Source of the DNA: Campylobacter curvus
Lineage (GTDB): Bacteria; Campylobacterota; Campylobacteria; Campylobacterales; Campylobacteraceae
DNA length: 64,000 nt
Reading direction: 5' to 3'
NCBI RefSeq assembly: GCF_013372125.1
Contig: NZ_CP053826.1
Span: forward strand, 744,001 to 808,000
The notes below the pieces were generated by a model, which did not search any database, had not been told where the DNA came from, and worked only from the letters and a program-made list of their open reading frames with translations. The position numbers and the translations under genes are program-made. Shown here in pieces: positions 56,702-64,000 of this stretch (its first letter is position 1; every line of letters begins with the position of its first letter).

Positions 56702-58537
56702 GATATAGTTTTTGAGCTTTCTGCCTACTTTGGGATGTTTTAGCTTTTTGATAGCTGAGCTTTCGATCTGACGGACGCGCTCGCGAGTCACGTTTAGAGC
56801 TTTGCCTATCTCTTCAAGAGTGCGGTCGCTCTCGTCTTCAAGCAGCCCAAATCTCATACAAATAACAGCCTTCTCGCGGTCGTTTAGCTGCGACAAGACA
56901 TCATCTATTTGCTCTCTTAGATCGCCTTTTAAAATCTGCTCTATCGGCGAAAGTGAGCTTTTATCCTCTACAAAATCGCCAAATTTACCGTCCTCTTCGT
57001 TTGCAATAGGGGCTTCGAGGCTGATAGGCTCTTTTGTTATTTTTATGACCTGCTTTACTTTGTCGACGCTTAGCCCGACCTCTTTTGCGATGACGCTCAC
57101 ATCAGGTTCTTTACCCTCTTCTTGCAGATATTTGCGGTTGATTTTATTGATACGGTTTATCGTCTCTATCATGTGTATCGGTATGCGGATAGTGCGAGCT
57201 TGATCGGCTATGGCACGGCTGATAGCTTGGCGTATCCACCATGTGGCATAGGTGGAAAATTTATATCCTTTGCGGTATTCGAATTTATCGACGGCTTTCA
57301 TGAGGCCGATATTGCCCTCTTGTATGAGGTCCAAAAACGGCAAGCCGCGGTTCGTATAGCGCTTGGCGATAGATACCACAAGGCGTAAATTCGACTTTGC
57401 CATACGGGCCTTGGCTTCGTCTGAAATTTTCTTACCGCGCTTGATCTGCTCTAAAATTTCCTTTAAGCGTGCGGGCTCCAGGTCAAAGCCTTGTTTGCTG
57501 GCTTCTTTTGTTGTAAAGAGCTTTTTGATCTCGACATAAGTAGAAACCATCGTCGCCTCAGGCACGCGAGCTGCGATCTCCTCCTTGTTTAGTTTGATGA
57601 TGTCTTTTAGTATGCTTTTGTGATTTTTCTTGAGCTCATCGCTAAACATCGGCAAGCGATACTCCAGGCGCTTTAGCTCGCGGTCAAACTCATCATCGCT
57701 TTTTAGAGCGGTCTCCATGGACTTTACGATCTCGCTTATGAGCTTACTGGTCGGCCCTAGATCCATCAGCTTGTCTTTTAAAATTTTCTTTTTAAAAGCG
57801 AGAGTGAGCTTTGACATAGTGTCCTCTACTTCGACCTTTTCTTGCTTATTTACGGTTTTTAGCCACTCTTTTTTTGCTTTTTCAAGAGCCTTAAAGCTTT
57901 CGATGACCTTTTCTGCACGTTTATCGTTTTTAAGCGATTTTTTCGGCGTTTCCTCGTCTTCGCTCTCTTCGTCCTCATCGCTTTCTATGTCCTCGTCTTC
58001 GCTCTCGCTCTCGTCTTCAAAGCTTTTAAAAAGCTCTTTGACGCGGCGCTCCCTGTTGATGAGCGGCTCTTTGTAGTCAAGTATGAAATCTATCAAAAAA
58101 GGAACCGAGCAAAAGGCGTCTATGATGATATCCTCGCCAAGCTCGATCTTTTTACTGATCTCGACCTCTTCGTCTTTTGTAAGCAGTGAAATTTGCCCCA
58201 TTTCTCTTAGATACATCCTCACCGGACTATCCGAGCGCGACCACTCTAAAAAGTCGTTGTCACTTGTCAGATCGAGGTCTTCTTCGATGTTCACATCCGT
58301 TTTTTGTGTATTTTCAAGGCGCTTTTTCGCATCGGCGATATTTCTCATCTTTGCGATCTCGGCAGCTGTCATCAGCTGGACTTTATGTGTTTTAGCAAGC
58401 TGCTCTATCTTTTTTATCATCGTCGCCGTAGGCGCTTTGTCTAATAATTTTACGAGTTTTTCATAGGTGAGAAAACCTTTTGCATTTTCAGTGAAAAGCT
58501 CCTCTATTTGGCTCAAAGCTTCTTTTGCGGCACTCAT
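56693..58537 (-). CDS. rpoD: Primary sigma factor RpoD
   Basis: A 614-residue sigma70. Region 1.2/2 ([19 protein letters not shown]), the core [37 protein letters not shown], region 3 and region 4 ([31 protein letters not shown]) are intact. The acidic insertion (about residues 185-215) is the non-conserved region. Start at 58537 follows AAGGAAATTTT and is preferred over an ATG eight codons upstream without a binding site. Single gene. Confidence 0.96.
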   Translation of the reverse strand: MSAAKEALSQIEELFTENAKGFLTYEKLVKLLDKAPTATMIKKIEQLAKTHKVQLMTAAEIAKMRNIADAKKRLENTQKTDVNIEEDLDLTSDNDFLEWSRSDSPVRMYLREMGQISLLTKDEEVEISKKIELGEDIIIDAFCSVPFLIDFILDYKEPLINRERRVKELFKSFEDESESEDEDIESDEDEESEDEETPKKSLKNDKRAEKVIESFKALEKAKKEWLKTVNKQEKVEVEDTMSKLTLAFKKKILKDKLMDLGPTSKLISEIVKSMETALKSDDEFDRELKRLEYRLPMFSDELKKNHKSILKDIIKLNKEEIAARVPEATMVSTYVEIKKLFTTKEASKQGFDLEPARLKEILEQIKRGKKISDEAKARMAKSNLRLVVSIAKRYTNRGLPFLDLIQEGNIGLMKAVDKFEYRKGYKFSTYATWWIRQAISRAIADQARTIRIPIHMIETINRINKINRKYLQEEGKEPDVSVIAKEVGLSVDKVKQVIKITKEPISLEAPIANEEDGKFGDFVEDKSSLSPIEQILKGDLREQIDDVLSQLNDREKAVICMRFGLLEDESDRTLEEIGKALNVTRERVRQIESSAIKKLKHPKVGRKLKNYIEG

Positions 58538-58638
58538 AAAATTTCCTTTCTGATTTTGCATTTTGTGTATCGTAAATCTTTTGTTAAAGAAGAAAATGGA
58601 TTATACCCAAATTTTATTAAATGTTTATAAAAGAAAAG

Positions 58639-58656
58639 TTGGAACGCATTTTGCTT
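58639..58656 (+). promoter_or_regulatory. Sigma54 promoter for flgF-flgG
   Basis: TTGGAACGCATTTTGCTT carries the -24 GG and -12 GC separated by ten bases, as in Campylobacter RpoN promoters of rod and hook genes. It lies 37 bp before the ATG at 58693. Confidence 0.85.
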
Positions 58657-58692
58657 CATACTCGTAAAAATCAAAATTTATAGGAAATTTCC

Positions 58693-59514
58693 ATGCAAAA
58701 CGGCTACTATCAGGCCACTGCCGGAATGGTGACGCAGTTTAACAGATTAAACGTCATATCAAACAACTTAGCCAACGTAAATACGATAGGATTTAAGCGA
58801 AATGACGTTGTTATCGGGGATTTTGAGAGAATTTTCAAAGATACTCAAGACGAGCTGCCACTAAAAAATCACACCAAAGACGCGGCAAAATTTCTAAACA
58901 GGACTCTTGATCGTGTCCCGCAAGTGAGCGAAGAATACACCGATTTTAGTGCCGGAGGCTTTAAATACAGCTCCAATACGCTAGATTTTGCTATCAAGCG
59001 CGAGGATATGTTTTTTCTAGTAGATACCCCAAATGGCGTGAGACTGACAAAAAACGGCTCGTTTAACCTCGATGAGGACGGCTTTATCGTGACAAAAGAG
59101 GGATACCGCGTGTTGCCAAACAACTATCAGACCTTAGCTCCAGAGCAAAGAGGCATCCAAGTGCCACTAGATCGCAGTCTAAGCGTCGATAAAAACGGAA
59201 ATATCTATACGATGGACGAGGGTGAAAGTGAGCAAATTTCAAAATTTTTCATCGCTCAACCACGTGAGATAAGAGAGCTCAAAAAGATAGGAGACAACCT
59301 TTTTGAGCCTAAAAATTTAGACGATGTGATAGATATCGACGATGCCGACACTCTGATGCAAGGCTACGTGCAAATGTCAAACGTAAATCCCGTTACCGAG
59401 ATGGTCGGACTAATCGAGACGCAGCGCCTTGTGGATATGTATCAAAAGGTCATGACAAGCCATATGACCGACCTTAACCAAGACGCAGTTCAAAAATTAG
59501 CGCTTAAAGCTTAA
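58693..59514 (+). CDS. flgF: Flagellar basal-body rod protein FlgF (FlgG2)
   Basis: A 273-residue rod protein. The N-terminus MQNGYYQATAGMVTQFNRLNVISNNLANVNTIGFKRN is the rod/hook N-domain and the C-terminus QGYVQMSNVNPVTEMVGLIETQR the matching C-domain. C. jejuni calls it FlgG2/FlgF. The sigma54 promoter directs class-2 flagellar expression. flgG follows in 12 bases. Confidence 0.92.
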   Translation: MQNGYYQATAGMVTQFNRLNVISNNLANVNTIGFKRNDVVIGDFERIFKDTQDELPLKNHTKDAAKFLNRTLDRVPQVSEEYTDFSAGGFKYSSNTLDFAIKREDMFFLVDTPNGVRLTKNGSFNLDEDGFIVTKEGYRVLPNNYQTLAPEQRGIQVPLDRSLSVDKNGNIYTMDEGESEQISKFFIAQPREIRELKKIGDNLFEPKNLDDVIDIDDADTLMQGYVQMSNVNPVTEMVGLIETQRLVDMYQKVMTSHMTDLNQDAVQKLALKA

Positions 59515-59525
59515 AGGATAAAGAC

Positions 59526-60314
59526 ATGATGAGATCACTTTATACGGCTGCTACGGGCATGATCGCTCAGCAGACACAAATAGACGTTACTTCAAACAAC
59601 ATAGCAAACGTAAATACCTACGGATATAAGAAAAATCGCGCTGAATTTGCCGATTTGATGTATCAAGTCATGGAATACGCTGGCACGGCGACTAGCCAAA
59701 CGACTACTAGCCCGACTGGTATCGAGGTGGGACTGGGCGTCAGGCCTACGGCGATAAATAAAATTTTCTCTCAGGGCTACTTTAAGGAAACTAGCAACAA
59801 CCTTGACATGGTCATCGCCGGAAACGGCTTTTTCCAGCTTCAGCTACCTGACGGCACTACGGCATACACTAGAAACGGTGCGTTCAAGCTTGACTCCAAC
59901 GGAACGATCGTAAATTCCGACGGTTATCAGCTCATTCCTCAGATCGTCGTGCCTGCAAATGCTACGCAAATTTCGATCGGTACGGATGGAACGGTCTCGG
60001 TTTTGCAGGCAGGAGAGACTAATATGGCGCAAATAGGCCAGATACAAATAGCAAATTTCATCAACCCGGCCGGCCTTCATTCGATGGGTGATAACAACTA
60101 TCTAGAAACCGCAGCGAGCGGGGACGCGGTAGTGGGCGTAGCAGGGCTTGACGGGCTTGGCACGATCAGGCAAGGCTTTGTCGAGATGAGTAACGTGCAA
60201 CTAGTCGAGGAGATGACCGACCTCATCACGGGTCAGCGTGCCTACGAGGCCAACTCTAAGGCGATCACGACGAGCGACTCGATGCTTGAGATCGTAAACG
60301 GACTTAAAAGGTAG
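59526..60314 (+). CDS. flgG: Flagellar basal-body rod protein FlgG
   Basis: A 262-residue distal rod protein. MMRSLYTAATGMIAQQTQIDVTSNNIANVNT and the C-terminal QGFVEMSNVQLVEEMTDLITGQRAYEAN are the FlgG/FlgE-type ends. Assembled outside the cell membrane by the flagellar type III system. Ribosome binding site AAGGATAAAG. Confidence 0.96.
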   Translation: MMRSLYTAATGMIAQQTQIDVTSNNIANVNTYGYKKNRAEFADLMYQVMEYAGTATSQTTTSPTGIEVGLGVRPTAINKIFSQGYFKETSNNLDMVIAGNGFFQLQLPDGTTAYTRNGAFKLDSNGTIVNSDGYQLIPQIVVPANATQISIGTDGTVSVLQAGETNMAQIGQIQIANFINPAGLHSMGDNNYLETAASGDAVVGVAGLDGLGTIRQGFVEMSNVQLVEEMTDLITGQRAYEANSKAITTSDSMLEIVNGLKR

Positions 60315-60317
60315 AAA

Positions 60318-60440
60318 ATGATCGTGATGCTTAGTATAGTCGGCTTCATCTTGCTTATTTGGGTCGTTGATGTGCTTTATTTTTCACAAGACGACTCCTC
60401 GGCCAGTGAGAGTAAAGACCGCAAAAAGGCCTTAAACTAA
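60318..60440 (+). CDS. 40-residue single-pass membrane protein after flgG
   Basis: ATG at 60318, 3 bases after the flgG stop, with AAAGG upstream. The product begins MIVMLSIVGFILLIWVVDVL, a single membrane helix, and ends in a charged tail (SASESKDRKKALN). It shares the flgF-flgG transcript. No family known to me. The good ribosome site and coupling make translation likely. Confidence 0.5.
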   Translation: MIVMLSIVGFILLIWVVDVLYFSQDDSSASESKDRKKALN

Positions 60441-60473
60441 AATTTCACTTCTATTTTGATCAAAGGATGAAAT

Positions 60474-60674
60474 TTAAAATTGATTCTGTTACAATATTTC
60501 ATTGATTTTTGGATTTCAAAGTGAAGTCAAACCTTGTGAAGCGACGCTATCGCCGCCGATTTACAGGGAAGCGATAGCTGACCGCGTAAATCGTGCTATA
60601 TGTTCGGCGCCTTGCGGAGCGAACAGGGTTTGCGAAGCAAACGTCAATGATTATCATAACGGAGCCTTAAAATT
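60474..60674 (+). repeat. Miniature inverted-repeat element, copy D, with perfect target duplication
   Basis: The element is 60482-60666 (185 bp), starting GATTCTGTTACAATATTTCA and ending TCATAACGGAGCC. TTAAAATT flanks it on both sides (8/8). It has the CGATTTAC...GTAAATCG hairpin. It lies between the flgG operon and azlC. The bases up to the azlC start (60675-60752) hold no gene. Confidence 0.9.
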
Positions 60675-60752
60675 TCGCCCTTTGATCCGCTACGTTTTAG
60701 CCAAAATTTCTCAAATTTTAGATACTATTTGCGCTTAAATTTAAGGAAAAAT

Positions 60753-61415
60753 ATGTCGTTTAACTACGTTTTTAAGCTTAGCATACCGATATTTATGGGC
60801 TATTTTCCGCTGGGTGTGGCGTTTGGGATACTGGCAAACAGCATGGGGGTGAGCACGCTTATCGCGATGGCTCTTAGCATGCTCGCATACGGCGGCGCGG
60901 CGCAGTTTATGATGCTCTCGCTTTTTAGCGCGGGCACGGGGCTTGTTGAGGTTTTCATCGTCTCTTATCTCGTAAATTTACGCCACACGTTTTACGCACT
61001 TGCGCTATTAAAAGAATATAACAGGCTGAAATTTCGCCTCTTTAATATCGCCACGCTCACGGACGAGACCTTTGCTATCTTTAAAACGCTTAAAATTTCA
61101 GGCGCCGCCGAGCGCAGTTTCATTTTTACTTGGCTAAATTTCCTCTCGTGGCTTTACTGGGCACTTGGCACGCTCGTTGGCTGCGTGGCTGGCGGCCTCA
61201 TCAAAGTCGATATGAGCGGGCTTGAATTCTCCCTCACGGCGCTTTTTATCGTGATCGTTATAGAGATGTTTAAAAACGATAAAAATTTTAAAGTCCTTTT
61301 TGCCGCGTGCTTTTTTGGCGTAGTGGGCGTGGCGCTCATGCCCGCAAAGGCTCTGCTCGTGGGCTCGATGGCGCTTTGCTTCGTGTTTATTTTGGTGTTT
61401 AAGGAGCGACTATGA
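60753..61415 (+). CDS. azlC: AzlC-family branched-chain amino acid exporter subunit
   Basis: A 220-residue membrane protein with five or six helices. IPIFMGYFPLGVAFGILANSMG and the YLVNLRHTFYAL motif are those of AzlC. AzlCD exports branched-chain amino acids. The start at 60753 follows AAGGAAAA. ATGA overlap with azlD. Confidence 0.9.
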   Translation: MSFNYVFKLSIPIFMGYFPLGVAFGILANSMGVSTLIAMALSMLAYGGAAQFMMLSLFSAGTGLVEVFIVSYLVNLRHTFYALALLKEYNRLKFRLFNIATLTDETFAIFKTLKISGAAERSFIFTWLNFLSWLYWALGTLVGCVAGGLIKVDMSGLEFSLTALFIVIVIEMFKNDKNFKVLFAACFFGVVGVALMPAKALLVGSMALCFVFILVFKERL

Positions 61416-61747
61416 TAAGCGTAAATTCTAGCGAGTGGCTCGTTTTTGTCGCGGTTTTAGTGAGTGCGCTCGCGACCTTTCTCACGCGGGCGATGCCCTT
61501 TTACGCGGTCAAAAACTACAAGCCAAGCCCGTGGCTAAGCGCTGTTGAGCGGCACATGGGGCTGATGATAATGGTGATTTTGGTCTTTTACGCGCTAAAA
61601 GATACTAAATTTAGCGTCTTTCCATACGGACTGAACGAAGCCGTCGGCGTGCTGAGTGCGGTGCTGATTCATCTAAAATTTAAAAATACCTTGCTTAGCA
61701 TTGTGATTTCGACAGCGATTTATATGATTATGATAAGAATTTTTTAA
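61412..61747 (+). CDS. azlD: AzlD-family partner membrane protein
   Basis: A 111-residue protein with three membrane helices and the conserved ATFLTRAMPFYA near residue 21, then WLSAVERHMGLMIMVIL. Small subunit of the AzlCD exporter. Overlaps azlC by four bases. Confidence 0.9.
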   Translation: MISVNSSEWLVFVAVLVSALATFLTRAMPFYAVKNYKPSPWLSAVERHMGLMIMVILVFYALKDTKFSVFPYGLNEAVGVLSAVLIHLKFKNTLLSIVISTAIYMIMIRIF

Positions 61748-61794
61748 AAAAATATAAAATTTAAAAATTAATATGGAATTTAAGTGTCAAACGC

Positions 61795-61800
61795 TATAAT
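61795..61800 (+). promoter_or_regulatory. -10 box for ansA
   Basis: CGCTATAAT, 32 bp before the asparaginase ATG at 61832, in AT-rich DNA. Confidence 0.6.
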
Positions 61801-61807
61801 CTTTTAG

Positions 61808-62878
<1,071 letters not shown>

Positions 62879-62883
62879 AATTT

Positions 62884-62907
62884 AAAGGCGGTAAATTTGC
62901 CGCCTTT
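62884..62907 (+). terminator. Terminator of the asparaginase gene
   Basis: Stem AAAGGCGG/CCGCCTTT with an 8-base loop followed by ATTTGATTT, six bases after the stop. Confidence 0.8.
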
Positions 62908-63024
62908 ATTTGATTTATACAACTTTGTTTCAGCAAAGATCTTAAAAACCAAAATTTTGTTAAAATAGAGCCTAAATTTATGATTTTAGACTTAAAATTT
63001 CGCAGTTGAATTTTTGGGGCTGTT

Positions 63025-63621
63025 ATGAATTCATTGCTTTTTGTCATCACGTTTTTGCCTATCAGCCTGATGCCGGGCATCAACATGACGCTCGCACTTA
63101 GCTTTGGCATGGCTCTTGGCTACCGCCGCACTCTGCCGATGCTAGCTGGGCAGGTGTTTTCGCTCCTATTTATCGCGGTTTTATGTATATTTGGCATCGG
63201 CGCGCTACTCATCAAATACACTCTTGCTTTTAGCGCTTTTAAAATTTGCAGCGGAATTTATCTCATCTGCCTTGGCGTAAAGGGCTTTTTAAGGCGCGGC
63301 GGCGTCAGTGTCAAAAGCGTCAAAGGCGATAAAAGCGGCGTAGGGCTTTTTGTAAAAGGCGCGCTCATATCGCTGTCAAATCCAAACGCGTGGATATTTC
63401 TAGCCGCGATCTTGCCGGCGTTTTTAAATAAAGCCGACCCATTTGGTAGCGATATGTATCTGCTTTTATTTTTGCTTTTTGTCGTGGAGATTTTCGCGCT
63501 AAACGTCTATGCACTGGGCGGTATGGCGTTTAAAAAACTGCTCGCAAACCACTTGCGGATTTTGGAAGTCGTATCCGCATTTTTGATGTGTTTTATCGGC
63601 GTTTGGATGATCGTGAATTAA
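63025..63621 (+). CDS. LysE/RhtB-family amino acid exporter
   Basis: A 198-residue inner membrane protein of six predicted helices. [20 protein letters not shown] is the LysE N-terminal signature and [23 protein letters not shown] the second half. Substrate unknown. No clear ribosome binding site beyond GGGGCTGTT. Stands next to the azlCD exporter and leuD. Confidence 0.85.
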   Translation: MNSLLFVITFLPISLMPGINMTLALSFGMALGYRRTLPMLAGQVFSLLFIAVLCIFGIGALLIKYTLAFSAFKICSGIYLICLGVKGFLRRGGVSVKSVKGDKSGVGLFVKGALISLSNPNAWIFLAAILPAFLNKADPFGSDMYLLLFLLFVVEIFALNVYALGGMAFKKLLANHLRILEVVSAFLMCFIGVWMIVN

Positions 63622-63640
63622 AAATTTAGCTTTGTTTTGT

Positions 63641-63646
63641 TACAAT
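63641..63646 (+). promoter_or_regulatory. -10-like box for leuD
   Basis: TTTTGTTACAAT, a TACAAT with upstream TG, 28 bp before the leuD ATG. Confidence 0.5.
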
Positions 63647-63673
63647 CGCTCAAATTTAAATTTAAGGTCAAAA

Positions 63674-64000
63674 ATGACAGGCAAAGTCTGGAAATTCGGC
63701 GATAACATCGACACCGACATCATCATCGCCGCGCGCTATCTAAACACATCCGACGAAAACGAGCTCGCAAAGCACATCATGGAGGACGCCGATCCCAAAT
63801 TTAGCTCCAAGATCGCAAAAGGCGACATCATCGTAGCGGGCGAAAATTTTGGCTGCGGCAGCTCGCGCGAGCACGCACCGCTGGCCCTCAAAGCCGCCGG
63901 TATCGGGGCTGTCGTGGCAAAGAGCTATGCGAGGATCTTTTACCGAAATAGCTTTAATACCGGGCTTTTAATCCTCGAAGTCCCACAAACTGACGAGCTA
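63674..64000 (+). CDS. leuD: 3-isopropylmalate dehydratase small subunit (start only)
   Basis: The first 109 residues begin [23 protein letters not shown], with the [17 protein letters not shown] swivel-domain motif that binds substrate in the LeuCD aconitase family. It isomerises 2- to 3-isopropylmalate in leucine synthesis. ATG after AAGGTC; the rest lies beyond the window. Confidence 0.94.
   Translation, partial: MTGKVWKFGDNIDTDIIIAARYLNTSDENELAKHIMEDADPKFSSKIAKGDIIVAGENFGCGSSREHAPLALKAAGIGAVVAKSYARIFYRNSFNTGLLILEVPQTDEL

Noticed and set aside
56555-56743. 62-codon plus-strand ORF between the long element and rpoD
   Set aside because: No ribosome binding site, odd composition, and it runs into the end of rpoD.
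57630-58466. Long Ser-rich plus-strand ORFs opposite rpoD
   Set aside because: They are shadows of the acidic, Lys/Glu-rich rpoD coding strand.
60502-60738. 78-codon ORF across element copy D
   Set aside because: It is an accidental frame inside the repeat; the other copies do not preserve it.

Overview
The window reads as a chromosomal segment of a Campylobacter species (Campylobacterota). It carries the campylobacterial hobA gene, a Campylobacter-type major porin, flaC, a PEB4-like chaperone next to fba, and gene orders known from C. jejuni (nudH-lysC-hobA-holB-folP; rpsO/rrf2/flhA; nth/peb4/fba; a Cj0977-like gene beside cmoB). Base composition looks higher in G+C than C. jejuni, and the Sec-containing FDH-H-like enzyme and MerTP-like pair fit the oral/human-associated group (curvus, rectus, showae, concisus-like). 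The species cannot be fixed from the sequence alone.

Layout. 1-10.6 kb: hemW end, then nearly gap-free plus-strand housekeeping genes (nudH, lysC, hobA, holB, folP, a YwqG-like gene, ligA, tlyA, ribF, cmoA) and a SnoaL-like gene. 10.8-13.1 kb: a stand-alone selenocysteine formate dehydrogenase (fdhF-like) with an in-frame UGA, a predicted SECIS and a palindromic leader site. 13.4-20.3 kb: rpsO, Rrf2 regulator, flhA, a DHH phosphoesterase, a Sel1 protein, pyrB, pyrC. 20.6-21.0 kb: a small XRE regulator plus an unannotated 56-residue gene. 21.25-24.6 kb: the CIRCE-controlled hrcA-grpE-dnaK operon. 24.7-29 kb: ppk2, dsbD and a malic enzyme gene broken by three lesions. 29-34.9 kb: an accessory stretch with three copies of a short repeat, a Tat-exported flavoprotein reductase, a two-component system, two DUF1104 genes and a YgbA-like gene. 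35-41 kb: a minus-strand operon (nadE, a DegT-like enzyme without the usual catalytic Lys, lpxK) followed by argB-cutA-thrC-kdsB. 41-46.6 kb: MBL hydrolase, porin, hotdog protein, cmoB, a lipoprotein, then a Tat-exported transglutaminase-like gene translationally linked to a MerT/MerP-like pair. 46.6-55.1 kb: dipeptidase, nth, peb4, fba, a MotA/MotB-like (Zorya ZorAB-like) motor pair, a PLP desulfhydrase/deaminase-like gene, hisD. 55.2-60.4 kb: flaC, rpoD, and a sigma54-driven flgF-flgG pair with a 40-residue membrane ORF. 60.7-64 kb: azlCD, periplasmic asparaginase, a LysE exporter and the start of leuD.

The most notable finding is a family of miniature inverted-repeat elements. Four copies of 185-187 bp (29016, 31118, 33790, 60482) and one 430-bp relative in the opposite orientation (55977) share about 24-bp terminal inverted repeats beginning GGCTCTGTTA. 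Each is flanked by an 8-bp direct repeat of its own: three are perfect and two are 7/8 matches. Copies share a central hairpin with compensatory substitutions. No transposase for them lies in the window. Other points of interest are the ZorAB-like motor pair in a housekeeping context, the lysine-less DegT-family protein, and the isolated selenoprotein FdhF.
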